A stretch of 64,000 nucleotides of DNA from Pleurotus ostreatus/Saccharomyces cerevisiae fusant. Its lineage: Eukaryota > Opisthokonta. Positions 22,286 through 31,946 of this stretch are shown here, piece by piece. Both the position numbers and the translations under genes were made by a program. Position 1 is the stretch's first letter. Each line of letters opens with the position of its first letter. The notes under the pieces were generated by a model. It searched no databases. It was not told the origin of the DNA and saw only the letters and a program-made list of their open reading frames with translations. The stretch is taken from the NCBI GenBank assembly GCA_024196135.1, contig JAMQCK010000096.1, positions 1 to 64,000 on the forward strand. Direction: 5' to 3'.

Positions 22286-25250
22286 CTACCTTCGTCTCCT
22301 CCCCGGTTCATCCGCCGAGGGCATCTTGCCGCGTTGTCCGCCTCGGGGCGGGTAGGGCTCACCACGGCGGGAGGGGGTGTCGCCGCGGTGGCGGGAGTGG
22401 GAGGAAGAAGCGTCGTGGCGGGAGGAGGGAGCGTCGTGTCGCGAGGTATGATAGTTGCGCCCGCCGCTCCCGCCTTGGTCGCCGAGGACGCTGTGCCAGT
22501 TGCTACCACCTCGTCTCCCATCATCCCCCCTCCTCCCACCGTCGCGCCCATCATCTCCTCGTCTCCTATCACCACCCCTCCGCCCGTCATCATCCCGCCT
22601 ACCCCCATCCCGCCCACCACCCCCACCACCACCCCGATTCACATGCCTCGCCGACAGCGCGACCTCACTCTGCCCGTAGCGCGCGGGGGGCGCGGGGGGG
22701 ATGCGAGAAGTCGGGTTCAGTGGTAGCGGGGCCCCGTTCGTGTACGAGATGGAGGCGTCGATGTGCGAGGTTGAGACGTCGACGTGCGAGATGGGCACGA
22801 CTGCGTGCGATGGATGAGAGGTTGAGGGTCCCGCCCCGTTCGCGTAAGATGTTGGCGCGCCATTCAAGGTTTGGGAGTTCAGCCCGCCCTCGAAGGGGAT
22901 GGGTATGGGGATTGCGTTCGCGGTGGACCCTCCCGCGTCGCCCTCTAGCATGTCGACGTCGATGACTTCCCTCGGTCCACTACCGTTTACCGAGTATGCT
23001 GCGCCGCTACCTTGCGTCTCGCGTGCCCCTTTCGATGTATTAGGAAACCTTCCCCACTCGGGGCACACTTCCACCCTCATGAAGTCGGCGGCGACGATCG
23101 CGCGCCGGGCGGGTTTGTGGCGGGGGTCTGGGGTGACGGGTGAGTGTCTGGGTAGGGCGAGGATGAGCGGGGAGGGAGTGGGGAGGGAGGACGTTGAGGG
23201 AGATGGGGGAAGAGGAGGGTGGGGAGAGGGGCAAGGAGAGGAGGGGAGGGAGAGGGAGATGGTGGGAGGGTATGGAGAGGGAAGGGGGGTTGGGGGGAGG
23301 GGCTGACGAGGAACATAAAAGACAGGACGGTCAAGAGAGAAGCAAGTGAGTGCATACCTCCATCCCCCACCCACGCCTCTGTCGCCTGCCGCTCGAACTC
23401 GCGCATGATGCGCGCCTTCCAGTCGGTGGTGGAGTCGGCGGGGAAGGGGAAGCTGCGGGGAGCGCAGCATCGACCATAGGTGAAGGAGGAACGTAAGGGG
23501 GAGCAGGCGAACGATAATGAGAGTCAATCAGTACAGTTAACCTCACTCCCAAAAAACCAATCCCCACTCACCGCCCCCCCACATGATTCAACACCAACCT
23601 CTCCGCCCCCACCTCCCTCGCGAACGCGCCGGCCATGGCGGGAATGGAGTGCCCGCGGGCGAGGGTGCGCTGGAGCACGACGTCGGGCTCGCGGCGCTGG
23701 CGCCGGTCGATGGAGGGGGGGATGTGGGCGTCGGTGGCCTGTGTTAGGGGGGAGGGGGTCAGTTGGGGTGTTTGAGCGAGAGGGTTTTGGTTTGGGAATG
23801 GGAGAAGGAGGGGGGTGGGGTGACTAGTTTGGGGGCGGGAGTTGAGGAAGGGAGGGGGTGGGGGAGACAGAAAGGGGATGGGTGGAAGGTTTTTTTTGGA
23901 GGGGGGTATGGGAAGGGAGGGAGGGACGAGGCGCAGGTCCCAAAGGACGACATAGAAAGAAATAAAACATCTCTCAACGCACCTCATGCACCAGCACGCT
24001 CGGTGGCGGGTCCCTGCAGAGCGGCGCGACGGGTGTCGGATCGCTCGTGTCGCCGAGGACGACGAGCTTGCGGAGGGGCGGGGCGGTCTCGCGGAAGACG
24101 TAGCCGAAGGAGGGGACTGGGGGGGGGTTGGTTGGTGGGTGGATTCGTGACTTAGACGCGTATTTGGTGGAAATGTGATGAGATGTGGTGAGGAGAAAGA
24201 GCGAAGGGAGGGGGGGAGAAGGGAGGTGAAGGGGACTGGGAGGGAGGGGAAGCGTGGAAAAGAGAGTGGGAAGAGAGAGGGACAGGTGGAGCGAGGGGAC
24301 GGGGGAGCGGGGAGACGGGGAGAGGGAGGCGAGGTGGAAGACGAGAAGGGTGGAGAGAAGGGGAAGCAGTAGAGCAGAGGGCCTTTTGAATGAAAGAAGG
24401 GAGGGAAAAAGGAAAATGGTCCGCGCCACACACCTCTATGCGCAATAGGCGCCGCGTCGACCACAATGTCGCCATACGTTCCATGTGCAGTTAAGAAGCC
24501 CCTCCATAGTCCATCTTCTCCCGCGGCAATGTCCAGGCCAGGCGCCTCGCTCATATGAAGCACGTCCGGCGCGCAAGAGGTGGTGGCGTCGCCTGGTCGC
24601 AGGAGCTCGTGCGCCACATAACGATCGCCCGAGTTGGACTCTGTCATGTTGAAGATGGTGCGGATGAAGTTGCGGATGCCGGCGGGGCCGTAGACGTGTA
24701 CTTTGGGCTGGAGGGGAGGTAGGTGGGCAGGTCAAAGGGAGGTGGGTGTGGCTCACCGGTGCATTGGGATCGCGATCGGGGCCAGAGCCGAGGACGGGGA
24801 GGGGGAAGAGGATGTTGCGGAGGAAGCCGATGATGCCCATGACGTGGTCGACTGGGGGAAGGTGAGTGGGGTGCGGGTGCGGGTGGGGAGGGGACATACC
24901 GTGCATGTGAGTGATGAATATCTTCTTGACCTGCATGGGCCTTACATCGCGCGTGAACATGAACTGGCGCGTCGTGCCCTCGGCGCAGTCAACCACTGCG
25001 CGTGTGTTAGCAGGCATAGCAGGAGACGGTGAGCGCACGCACTCCACAAGTCGCCATTGCCACAGCAGTCGACGAGGAGGGAGGAGCAGTTGCGGTGCTC
25101 GGTTGGTCCGCCACCGCTGCTGGTGCCGAGAAAGGTGATGGCCATGTTGTTGTAGCCCATCGTGCGCCGTGTACAGTGCAGGCCGCGCGTGAAGGTGGGA
25201 GGTTTGAATCGGCGAGTGAGGCCTAGTACGAGCGCACGCCGCAGGAGCAT
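22286..25250 (-). CDS. Ribonuclease Z (tRNA 3'-end endonuclease, ELAC-type)
   Basis: A metallo-beta-lactamase nuclease that removes 3' trailers from tRNA precursors. Exons read MGYNNMAITFLGTSSGGGPT, CGNGDLW|MVDCAEGTTRQFMF, VKKIFITHMH|VDHVMGIIGFLRNI, PKVHVYGPAGIRNFIRTIFN, SFGYVFRETAPPLRKLVVLGDTSDPTP, VHE|ATDAHIPPSIDRR, ARGHSIPAMAGAFAREVGAERLVLNHVGGR|FP and DFMRVEVCPEWGRF. The HxHxDH metal motif is formed across an intron as HMHVDH. A disordered tail of about 200 residues, ending in R/G/D-rich sequence, follows. The start at 25250 adds MLLRRALVLGLTRRFKPPTF, which resembles a mitochondrial presequence; an ATG at 25160 omits it. An in-frame ATG at 25316 also exists. Two introns (about 300 and 240 nt) are far longer than the local norm. 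Confidence 0.9.
23739..24432 (+). repeat. Polypurine-polypyrimidine tracts in ribonuclease Z introns
   Basis: On the plus strand, about 23740-23925 and 24160-24430 consist almost only of G and A, for example runs such as gggagggagggacgagg and gagaaggggaagcagtagag. They coincide with two introns of the minus-strand ribonuclease Z gene, separated by one coding exon (23985-24120). A further G/A-rich block lies at about 23150-23310, in the intron before the last exon. Homopurine mirror-like tracts can form triplexes or G-quadruplexes; that is inference. Confidence 0.7.
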
Positions 25251-25717
25251 CTCCCTCAATGACCGCCCGATCGCGCCGTCATCGCAGCCCCGGACCGGCT
25301 CGCGGCCCGACGTCATTGTCGCGTCCGAATGCGGCAGGAGCACGCTTGGTTCGATTTCGATTGCTGCCCGTCGCGCTTCAAAGTTCAACGCGCCTGTAAC
25401 CGTCTGCGCCTTCGCGTGCTGCCTGTCTATCCAGCTTCCTTCTCGACGACGCCGACGTCGTTCTGCTTTTTTCTACGCTTGCTACGGTCCGCGTCGTCGT
25501 TGTCGCTAACGACCACGCTAACTGACTACCCGCTTGTCGACGCCCTAGCCGTCGACGCCAGCGACTGGGCATACTGCTCACAGCGCATTCGCACACACGC
25601 CTAACTGCCCTATAGTCGCTCCTTATACCATTTCCATTCACTGCACTGCCATTCACTGCATTCACTGTACTATCTTGACCACCACTTCACACCTTGTACC
25701 GCCCACCGACACGCTCG

Positions 25718-28012
25718 ATGGCGCCGACATTCTCTTTCATGACGCGCAGCGCGCCCAAAGTCAAGCCTAGCGACCCTACGCCCGCCGCTATTCTCGCAGA
25801 GGCGGTCGCCGTGGCAGAGCTCAGCAACGCTACCCTTCCCAGCACCTCCATACCAACCGCCGACTCCCTACCGTCATCCACCTCCGGCGCACCCCCAACC
25901 TCTTCCTCAACGGACCTCGCCTCCTCCACCGACTCACCCCTCTCCGGCTCCTACCACGGCCAAATGCCCCACGTCGTCATCGTCCCGCCCGAGGAAGACG
26001 ACGAGGCGCCGTACACCTGCTTCGACGCCGCCAAGCCCGGGGGCGGGGAGGACGAGGACGAGTACCTCCGCAATCCCAATGGCTTTGACGATGAGGAGGA
26101 CGAAGACGCAGGAGACGACGACGTGTTTGGCGCGCATCCGGATATTGGGGGCGGGACGGGGGCGCCGGTGCTGCAGGTGCCGAGTCCGTTCGAGCCGCGA
26201 CCGCGTGGTGGGGAGGAGGAGGGGTACGACGCGCACGACCACCTGACGGACGAGGAGCGGGCGGAACTTCTCGAGCTCGAGAACACGGGGAACGACTCGG
26301 AGGTGATCGAGGTGATCAAGGTGCGGCGGCATGGGACGCTGCCGACGGATTCGGATGAGGAGGGGGAGGGTGGGGAGGGCTCGCGGGGCCGCGACAAGAG
26401 GGGGAATAAATTGAAGAACGGGAAGAACTCGAAGAACGCGCCAGACGGCGACGAGGGCGCGCGGGGCAGGAAGCGCGGCATGAGCCGGAGCTCGTCAACG
26501 TTTATTGCGCGCGCGCTCATGACGATGAGGGGATGGAGTAGGGGCCCGGGGTGGGTGGGGAAGGGGAAGGAGAGGGAGATGAGCGGTGGGGACGTGGGTG
26601 TGGATGTTAACGCTGGCGATGCTGGGGAGGGCGAAGAGGGAGCGGACGTGAACATGGGAGAGGCCGGTATGGAGGGGGCGGTGGAGGATGTACAGGGGAA
26701 GAAGGTCAAGGAGAGCAAGAAGGAGAAGAAGCGGGCGGCGAGCAAGCTCGGGAAACGCGCCAAGTCGCAGGCGAGAGTGGACGATGGGCGGCGGGTTGTG
26801 AGCGAGGCGCAGGTGCCGACTTCAGACGCATCGAAGGGCACAACGGACAGCCGTCGCGTCGTCAGCGAGGCCATTACCGCTAACGACAGCGTCCGCTTCG
26901 GCAGCACGAAGGAGGCCGCGCGCCGTGGGAGTGTCAGTAGCACGCAGACGGCGATGAAGCGCAGGCGCAGCGCGACGCTGTTGACGAATATATTCCGGCC
27001 GTCGGTGGACACCTCAGCTTCAGGGCCCTCTCAGTCATCTACAGACCCATCGCAGTCGACACCCGCAGATCTCGCGCGGTCGCCTGCAGACTCCCTCCCG
27101 CCCTCGGACTCCCTGCCACCATCGCCTTCGCCCTTGACCTCGCCCTCGGTGTTCTCGTTCCAATCCGTCCCTTCACTCGGCGTTCCCGAAGAAGAAAACG
27201 GAGCCGCGACAACATCGAAAGGGGATGCGGCACGGGCTGCGTCGCCCACGCCGGCCGCGAGAGGACCTACGAAGCGCCGGTTCTCCATGCTGCGCCTCAA
27301 CCGCATCTTCACGAGCTCGACGGAGGAGGATGGGAAGGCCGCTGGCGCTTCGTCTTCTGCTGGTGCGACCTCGTCTTCGACTGGTGCGACCTCGTCTTTT
27401 ACTGGTGCGACCCCGTCTTCTACTGGTGCGACCTCCGGCTCCGAGTCTACTGGCCTCACACACACCGACTCATCCGTGGTGGACGATGCTGCGTCGTCTA
27501 CGCCGGCGTTGTCAGCGCGTACGTCGGATGGGTCTGACTCGTCCGCGCGCCCGCCCAGCATGTCGCGCGAGAGCACGCCGAGCACGGCCGCGGGGTCGAT
27601 GCCGCAGACGCCGGTGAGCGAGTGCGCGCCGGTGCTGGACCACCCGCCGGTGTTGGGCGGCTTTATGCCTGTGTTGGTCACGTTGAACAAGGACGAGGGC
27701 GCGGCTGCTGGGGACGCGAAGGGATGGGCGGTGGACGGGCGTTCATCGGTGGAGGACGCGGAGCAGACGCCGCGGCCGTCGCGGTCGTTCTCGGAGCGCT
27801 TCTCGATGTCTTCGCATGCGAGCAAGTCGTCGGCGAACAGCGCGACGTCGTCGGCATACAGCGCCTCCGTAGGCTACGCTGCCGCAGCGGGTTATAGCGC
27901 GGCGCCCACCCTCCCCACTATCGCGGACACGAGCATGGAGATGCAGCTGGACTCGCTGCATTTCGATGATCTGTCGTTCGATGTGGATAATTTTTTGGAG
28001 GGGGTGAATTAG
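25718..28012 (+). CDS. Large Ser-rich intrinsically disordered protein, function unknown
   Basis: A single uninterrupted exon of about 765 codons from the ATG at 25718 (MAPTFSFMTRSAPKVK), unusual beside intron-rich neighbours. No folded domain is seen. Order: a Ser/Thr-rich N-terminus; an acidic stretch (EEDDEAPYTCFDAAKPGGGED, DDEEDEDAGDDD); HLTDEERAELLELE; a basic Lys/Arg-rich region with RSSSTFIARALMTMRGWSRG; KKEKKRAASKLGKRAKSQAR, which looks like a nuclear localisation signal; two copies of RRVVSEA; and two related basic modules, KRRRSATLLTNIFRPS and KRRFSMLRLNRIFTSS. A run of four near-identical 7-8 residue units (GATSSST type) follows at 27360-27440. The C-terminus is LDSLHFDDLSFDVDNFLEGVN, acidic and amphipathic. 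RRxS contexts look like kinase sites. A regulatory or transcription-related role is only a guess. Confidence 0.72.
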   Translation: MAPTFSFMTRSAPKVKPSDPTPAAILAEAVAVAELSNATLPSTSIPTADSLPSSTSGAPPTSSSTDLASSTDSPLSGSYHGQMPHVVIVPPEEDDEAPYTCFDAAKPGGGEDEDEYLRNPNGFDDEEDEDAGDDDVFGAHPDIGGGTGAPVLQVPSPFEPRPRGGEEEGYDAHDHLTDEERAELLELENTGNDSEVIEVIKVRRHGTLPTDSDEEGEGGEGSRGRDKRGNKLKNGKNSKNAPDGDEGARGRKRGMSRSSSTFIARALMTMRGWSRGPGWVGKGKEREMSGGDVGVDVNAGDAGEGEEGADVNMGEAGMEGAVEDVQGKKVKESKKEKKRAASKLGKRAKSQARVDDGRRVVSEAQVPTSDASKGTTDSRRVVSEAITANDSVRFGSTKEAARRGSVSSTQTAMKRRRSATLLTNIFRPSVDTSASGPSQSSTDPSQSTPADLARSPADSLPPSDSLPPSPSPLTSPSVFSFQSVPSLGVPEEENGAATTSKGDAARAASPTPAARGPTKRRFSMLRLNRIFTSSTEEDGKAAGASSSAGATSSSTGATSSFTGATPSSTGATSGSESTGLTHTDSSVVDDAASSTPALSARTSDGSDSSARPPSMSRESTPSTAAGSMPQTPVSECAPVLDHPPVLGGFMPVLVTLNKDEGAAAGDAKGWAVDGRSSVEDAEQTPRPSRSFSERFSMSSHASKSSANSATSSAYSASVGYAAAAGYSAAPTLPTIADTSMEMQLDSLHFDDLSFDVDNFLEGVN

Positions 28013-28789
28013 ATTGAACTGGCGACAACGCCTGGTATCGCTAGTTATAGACCTTGGCCTCGCTGGAGGTAAGTTCTTTCATTCGGCATATCGCTCAGGT
28101 GCTTACTCCCCTACCCAGACTAGCTGTGTCTTTCGATCTCCTTTGCACCCAGATCTCCTTTGTCCCAGCTCCCTCGTCGATATGGCAGTCGCGGGCTATC
28201 CCTCTCCTGCCTGTATGGGTGGGGTACTTCATATGTCCCTACCCATATCCTCATCGTCCATTATATCCCCGCCCTCGACGTATTCATGTCTCTAGACATA
28301 TCACTGTCTCCATTATATCCCTCAGGACCCTCATGTCCGTCCGTATACGCCTACCTTGGACCCTCATGTCCACATGCACATATTCCCCGCATTCATCGCG
28401 AACATACGGCCGCCCCTCGCATTCATCTGTATGCATAGTACCACGATCTTCTCTTAAGTATAGTGCCACGGGCCTTCCTCATCGTAAGGCGACCGCTCCC
28501 CCCACACCATATGCGTACCTGCGCTGCATCTTGTCTGTTCATAGTGGATCGTTATACCAATACCAATGGCAGGTGCTCTTAGATTGCCGAATGGTTGGGC
28601 GTGATGTTGGGGTGAGGCGGGTCAAGCGAGTGCGTGGGCTTGGGGAGGGGATGCGGGCAAGGGAGCAGGCGAGCGTCTTCAGTGTTGGTTCGGACAAGCG
28701 GTGTGGGCGTTCAAGCATCGCAGTTTCATAAGCATGGTACGCGCTAGCAGCACTAGACTAACGTGTCCTACGACGGTTCGTATCATGCC
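28013..28789. other. Intergenic, T/C-rich 3' flank
   Basis: About 780 bp between convergent genes. ORFs such as 28054-28731 are pyrimidine-rich and domain-less; I take them as non-coding. Confidence 0.5.
28257..28371. repeat. Short degenerate direct repeats
   Basis: TCCATTATATCCC occurs at about 28257-28269 and again at 28309-28321, and GGACCCTCATGTCC at about 28325-28338 and 28358-28371. They lie in the non-coding 3' flank of the disordered-protein gene. Origin unknown; possibly slippage or small duplications. Confidence 0.55.
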
Positions 28790-31724
28790 TCAAGGGTACT
28801 TCTCGGCCAGGACTGCAGGGGGAGGAAGTCAGAAAAGAGTCAAGTGAGGAAAGGAAGAGAAGGCTAGACGTACTCAGCGCGACGAGGGATGTCCAGCCGG
28901 TGAACGGGTGGCTCCGTTGCCCCTTGCCCGTGTTTGCGTCGTACTGCTCCCAGACGTAGCCGGTGCGCTTGTATTCCTGTATTGATGGGTCAGGGAGGTG
29001 GACACGGTAGGGAGGCGAGACAAACACGTACGTTGTAGATGTTTTCGACCAGGTTCTTCCTCAGCTGCGTGTAGATCTCGCTCGCTAGATCCCTGTAGGG
29101 GCCCTCTTCGGCTGCGTACTTCTGCGACGTACATCAGCTTCGTCCGCACACTACGGAATTACCGCGTCCACTGCTCACCTTATGCAACGAGCTCAACATG
29201 AGGTAGTTGACCTGCAGCCAGATGGGGCCCTTCCAGTAGTTCTCGCCCTTCCCGAACTCGGGGTGGCTCTTCGCGAGGCTGCGGATGCCGTAGGGCGACC
29301 ATAGCTCCTCGGGATCGCGCACGAGCTCGAGGATGGCCTTGAGCTTGGGCGAGTCGGAGTCGAGGAGGCCGAGGGCGGCGGGGAGGATGGAGACGTAGCC
29401 CTTGTGGCATTCGTGGTAGGATTCGTCTAAGGGGGTTTGGTTAGAGTCAACGTAGTAGACAGATGCAAAGGTTGAGCTTACCCTCATCATCCACGTCCAA
29501 ATCGCAAAACATCTCCTCAGCCTTGCTCCAATGCAGGTCCTCCAAGTTCGCCAGCATTCCCTCCTCGATTTCCTTGTAGCTCGCCGCATCGTCCGCCTGG
29601 CCGACAAACTCCGCCACGCCCCGCATCGTGAGCGTAAAGTGCGCCATCCATGCCAGCAGATCGACGTGCAGCTCGCCCGCGTGCGGCGGCCCGCGCGGGT
29701 AGTCGTCCATGCCGCTCGTGAGGACGTGCGTGGGCGAGCGCCCGCGCCAGCGGTACGCCTCGGTGCGGCTGCGCGCGCGCCGGCCGTACTGCTTGATGAG
29801 CCCGCGCTGCGTGCGCCGGAACCACTCGTAGTGCCGCTTGAGCGCGGGGTAGATGGAGGTGAGGTATTCCGTGGTTGCTTCGGTGGACGCGAGGTGCTTG
29901 CTGGCGACGGTGGCGGCGGGGACGGGGCCGGTGCCGAGGGGCGCTTGGTCGAGGCCGAGGTCGAAGTCGGGGACGCCGCGGGAGGAGGAGGCGGCCTTGG
30001 CCTTTTCGATGGGGGGGGGGGGGCCGGGGGTTGGGGGGGGGGGGCTGCCCCAGCTGGGGACTTGCGTTTGGAACTCGACGGGGACGCGGCTGCGCGCTTC
30101 CTCGCCGAGGATCTGCTCGCGGGCGACCCAGCCGTCGTCATCAATGAGGTCAATCCAGTCGTGGAGGATTTCCAGGCTGTAGTCGGGGTCGACGAGGAAG
30201 ATGTGCAGCAGGTGGAAGCCCTCGTCCCAGTAGAAGCCTCGGGGGAAGAAGCTGCGGCTTGGTGTGGCGGTCAAGAGTGCATTGGGCGGGGTCAGGTGCG
30301 CGACCTTGCTGTCCGCATCGTCTGCGTCTTCATCCTCGTCTTCATCCCACTCGTACGAGGACTTCTTTTGTACGATGGACGTGCCGTAGAAGTAGCCGAC
30401 ACCGCCAACGAGGTTCGAGGTCACCGCGCGCGAGAAGGCCTGCATGTCCTCATATTGCTCTGCCGGGAAGTCGGAAGGGTACGGGAGGGCGACATCGAAG
30501 CGCGCTGCGTAGGATTGCTGCAAGGCGGGGATGCTCTGGTCGATGACGGCGGCTGTACGAAGCTAGTCAGCTAGTGGGGAGGGTGATGTGAGGGAAGAAA
30601 ACGAACAGCTCAATTTCTGCTTCGCGCTCGCGCTTTCGTAGAACACGTCGAACTGGAAGGGACCGTCGAAGAGCTTCTGCACGGCGTAGAGGTTGCTACC
30701 GGTGAAAGCCTCATCGTTGAGGTGGAGCACGAAAGATGGGTCGGGCGCGCCGACTGCAGGGTCTTTGTACGGCTGCAGGACCTCGTTGGCGCGCTTGATG
30801 ATGGACTGAACCAGAATTTCTGGTTGTATCTGAGCACATTGCTTGCAATGCACGAAAAGAAACGCGTACCTCTGGCTTGCCAGATGTTGCCAGCGGGGAT
30901 GGGGAGGCCAGCGTAGTGAGTCTTGCCGATCCGCTCTTCGAACGCGCTGGCATGGCGCGCGTTCGAGACGTGTTGGTTGTCTGGACCTGCGATATACTGT
31001 CAGAACTTGCGCATGCAAGTCCAGGGTCTGTATCATACTTTCTACGATGCGAATGGTAAAGTCGTCCAATTCGGGGGAAGTACCAGTGAACTCGACGTCG
31101 CCTTCGAGACCCTAGGGTACGGTTAGTTCGCGTCATGCTGCCAACACCGTGTCACGTACGTTCTCGTCCTCATCAGTGACCATGTCGATACCTCCAAGAC
31201 CCTCTAAGCCCATATAAAAGATGGTGGAGATGCGGGAGGGGATGTCTGCGCAGACCGACCATTAGCCATAGCCGACCTTGACGAGACCTGACACGTACTC
31301 GGATCGAGCGGTTCCCCTTTGATTCGGGCGGCCCAGCTGCCGCCGTTGTTTCCCCCCGCGACTTTGATGAATTCAGTCGTGATGCGAACGTTGTTGGGAG
31401 TGTCGTTGATGACCTGGACGCCGCCCTCGCGGGGGTCATATTCCGTCCAGGTGTAGCCCGCGAGTCCATCGCCCTGGTCGCATCCGTGACGAGACCCTGT
31501 GCCAGTCAGCACACTTAGATGAGGGATGCGAAGCGCGACGCACTGCTAACAGACTGGTAATCCTGAGTACCAAACCAGACGAGACCGGTCATGAGCGACT
31601 GCGGGATGCGCGGTCGCAGGCCAAAGTACAGGTTGGGCCTATACGCACCCCATAGCAGGGTGTCATTCACGGAAGGCTGCACCGCCCTCGCGAGCGGTAG
31701 GAGTGCCAGCCAGGCAAAATGCAT
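28790..31724 (-). CDS. Mannosyl-oligosaccharide glucosidase (ER glucosidase I, GH63)
   Basis: It removes the outermost alpha-1,2-glucose from Glc3Man9GlcNAc2 on nascent glycoproteins in the ER lumen. The start MHFAWLALLPLARA is a signal peptide. Landmarks in order: DTLLWGAYRPNLYFGLRPRIPQSLMTGLVWF; CDQGDGLAGYTWTEYDPREGG; GGSWAARIKGEP; FIWA/FYMGLEGLG; FRSAVTSNLVGG-type SRAVTSNLVGGVGYFYG; PSRSFFPRGFYWDEGFHLLH; WIDLIDDDGWVAREQILG with the general-acid region; GMDDYPRG; ELHVDLLAWMAHF; YGIRSLAKSHPEFGKGENYWKGPIWLQVNYL; EYKRTGYVWEQYD..TGKGQRSHPFTGWTSLVAL; and the C-terminus LAEKYP. The order and motifs match CWH41/MOGS. An insertion encoding PPPPTPGPPPP near 30010-30045 rests on long G runs. About nine introns. 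Confidence 0.95.
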
Positions 31725-31946
31725 GGCGAGCGCTGGACGTAGCGGTGAAGCGCACCCAAGGCCTGATCGCGGTGTCGTCGCGTCGGACACGTGTCCGGTC
31801 CGTCGGTGCGGGGGAAATCCCGTCCGCGTTCACCGCGGATCAGTGGGCGCTATTGTCCGCGCGAGGTGAATTTGGCCGCCGGGGTAGCCAGATAGGATGG
31901 TGCTGACTGGAGGCTGACTCATTTGTACCTCTTGCTTCCTCCTACC

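Noticed and set aside
22198..22965. Plus-strand ORFs at 22198-22965 and 22334-22726 rich in Arg/His/Pro or Pro/Thr/Ile.
   Set aside because: They are shadows of the R/G/D-rich C-terminal exon of ribonuclease Z on the minus strand.
25951..27012. A 353-codon minus-strand ORF antisense to the disordered protein.
   Set aside because: Its Ser/Pro/Arg composition is the complement of the acidic, Gly-rich sense frame. The sense frame is longer (about 765 codons) and carries internally repeated modules.
29531..30574. A 347-codon plus-strand ORF over the GH63 gene.
   Set aside because: It lies opposite the conserved GH63 catalytic exons and has shadow composition (Gly/Ala/Glu/Val).
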